This document shows, piece by piece, positions 9,696 to 10,418 of a stretch of DNA of 10,418 bases. This DNA is from Endothia cerciana. Taxonomy: Eukaryota; Ascomycota; Sordariomycetes; Diaporthales; Cryphonectriaceae. The stretch lies in contig JALRMH010000146.1 in NCBI GenBank assembly GCA_026119935.1, forward strand, positions 1 to 10,418, read 5' to 3'. How positions within the stretch are numbered: position 1 is the first letter of the stretch; every line of letters starts with the position of its first letter. Under the pieces are notes generated by a model that worked only from the letters and a program-made list of their open reading frames with translations, had not been told where the DNA came from and searched no databases. The position numbers were made by a program, and so were the translations under genes.

Positions 9696-10193
9696 TTACT
9701 TCTTAGCCTTCCTAGCCTTCCTAGCCTTCCTAGCCTTTTTAGCAGGCAGGGTGCTAGTTGATCTAGTGCTGTTCTAAGCAGATCCTTTTCGCTTGCAGCC
9801 TTAAAGGACAAGGGCTGAGATTTCGTTAAAACTCTAATTATAGTTCACCTTAGCCTAAGCACAACCCAAGCAGCAGGTAGGCATAGGAGCAGGCGCAGAC
9901 GCCTGCACCCTCTTGTCTATATCTATCTTAGCCTCCTGCTCAGCCTCCCTCTCAGCCTCCTCCTTAGCCTCCTCTTTAGCCTGCTCGGCCTCTTTCTTAT
10001 ATACTAACGCCTGCTTATACTCAGACCTGAGCGTCTCGACCACACCTATATCCTCGTCCAACAAGTTATCTAATAATGCTGACAGGCCCTCTGATAAGTC
10101 CTCTAGTGTAAAGGCAGGCAACTCCTCTAAGGCTAGAGTAAGCATAGGCAACTCCTTTAAGATATCAGGAACTATAGCTGCATCCTTTACCTT
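9696..10193 (-). pseudogene. Pseudogene D: coiled-coil protein with CxxC motif, lightly decayed
   Basis: The minus-strand frame is fully open from 10193 to 9858 (112 codons), then continues through four RIP-type stops (TAG at 9855-9857 the first) to TAA at 9696-9698. A possible ATG lies at 10143-10145. In order: an acidic, Leu-rich N-terminal part with a short internal echo (KELPMLTLA, then EELPAFTLE), a coiled coil rich in Glu, Ala and Lys (KEAEQAKEEAKEEAEREAEQ), an Ala/Pro linker, a CxxC knuckle (CLGC), then after the first stop AKVNYN and GCKRKGS, and finally a Lys-Ala-Arg repeat tail. In C-x2-C-x6-Y the Tyr codon TAT may be a mutated TGT (Cys), which would give the first half of a Zn2Cys6-like or related zinc-binding pattern; this is a suggestion only. 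CAG and TGC codons are still common, so damage is lighter than in A to C. Known function: none. A role in nucleic-acid binding would fit the basic tail. Confidence 0.5.
9702..9740. repeat. 9-bp tandem repeat coding for Lys-Ala-Arg
   Basis: Three perfect copies of CCTAGCCTT (9711-9719, 9720-9728, 9729-9737) are flanked by near copies. On the minus strand, in the frame of pseudogene D, each reads AAG GCT AGG (Lys-Ala-Arg), giving a basic C-terminal tail just before the final stop. A length-variable minisatellite is likely. Confidence 0.9.
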
Positions 10194-10235
10194 TTATCTA
10201 CAGGAACTACTCGCTCTTGCTAAAGCACTTGCTAG

Positions 10236-10418
10236 CTATATATTAATAAACGTTATAAATGCTTATATATATATAAAGTATATTACTACTTAGCTAACTA
10301 AGTCTAGTATATTATATATTTTAGTTATAAAACTATAATTCTTCTTTATATTCTTATAGATAGCTTTAATAGCTATAATTATAATATCTTAGTTAATATT
10401 ATTATAGTTAATATTATA
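10236..10418. other. A+T-rich end of window, no gene seen
   Basis: The last part is made of TA-rich words with small ATTATAGTTAATATT-like echoes near 10380-10418. I see no frame, terminal repeat or RNA gene. It would hold the 5' region of pseudogene D, whose frame meets TAA at 10194-10196 and TAG at 10236-10238. Confidence 0.5.

Noticed and set aside
9681..9752. ACCTGCCCTGCT and AGCAGGCAGGGT as an inverted repeat around the 9-bp array
   Set aside because: The arms do not pair exactly (the C and G runs are offset), and no target-site-like duplication is seen.
9913..10293. Open plus-strand frame of 126 codons, Ser/Ala-rich
   Set aside because: It begins at TTG and lies opposite the coiled-coil frame of pseudogene D. 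Its Ser/Ala/Leu runs are what the antisense of Glu/Ala/Lys codons gives, and its last part runs into plain A+T-rich DNA.
1..10418. LTRs, terminal inverted repeats, reverse transcriptase, integrase, transposase or Starship captain
   Set aside because: No matching ends were seen by eye within the window and no catalytic motif could be read in the decayed frames. The element ends may lie outside the window.
1..10418. tRNA, rRNA, CRISPR or bacterial operon features
   Set aside because: No T-loop-like GTTCRANNC with a matching acceptor stem, no rRNA-like blocks and no regularly spaced short repeats were found. The repeats present are direct tandem coding repeats.
1..10418. Mitochondrial or plasmid origin because of the A+T richness
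   Set aside because: Low G+C alone would allow it, but the damage is specific to CpA/TpG, two less-mutated islands remain, and no mitochondrial gene is readable.

Overview
This window looks like a stretch of filamentous-ascomycete (Pezizomycotina) nuclear DNA that has been heavily damaged by repeat-induced point mutation (RIP). It is very A+T rich and saturated with TpA. CpA and TpG are scarce except inside GCA/TGC, and the reading frames are broken almost only by TAA and TAG, which C-to-T and G-to-A changes create from Gln, Trp and Arg codons. No intact gene can be supported. The longest open stretches (76 to 126 codons) all begin at TTG or GTG, not ATG.

The DNA does keep the ghosts of several proteins. 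Reading through the RIP-type stops gives four decayed frames. Pseudogene A (+, about 602-5020) is a very large frame with no TGA for 1472 codons, ending at a TGA at 5018-5020. Pseudogene B (+, about 5254-8301) is a large frame with charged, coiled-coil-like ends and a diverged 41-residue internal repeat. Pseudogene C (-, 9452-8667) carries a 99-bp/33-residue tandem repeat and a Lys/Arg-rich tail. Pseudogene D (-, about 10193-9696) has an Ala/Glu/Lys coiled coil, a CxxC knuckle and a Lys-Ala-Arg tail, and is the least damaged. A and B point the same way; C and D face them. I recognise no transposase, reverse transcriptase, integrase, tyrosine recombinase or helicase motif in any of them, and see no terminal repeats, so the family of the duplicated unit is open.

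Two islands are much less mutated than the rest: about 4910-5340 (the end of A, the A-B spacer and the start of B) and about 9680-10200 (D). The outer flanks (1-481 and 10236-10418) and the stretches 8302-8666 and 9453-9695 hold only A+T-rich decayed DNA in which I see no convincing gene.

If RIP is the cause, this segment was once present in at least two copies in the genome. Its genes are therefore repeat-borne or from a duplicated multi-gene block, and intact relatives may survive in other isolates or species. The A+T-rich setting suits a heterochromatic or accessory compartment; its place on a chromosome cannot be told from this window.
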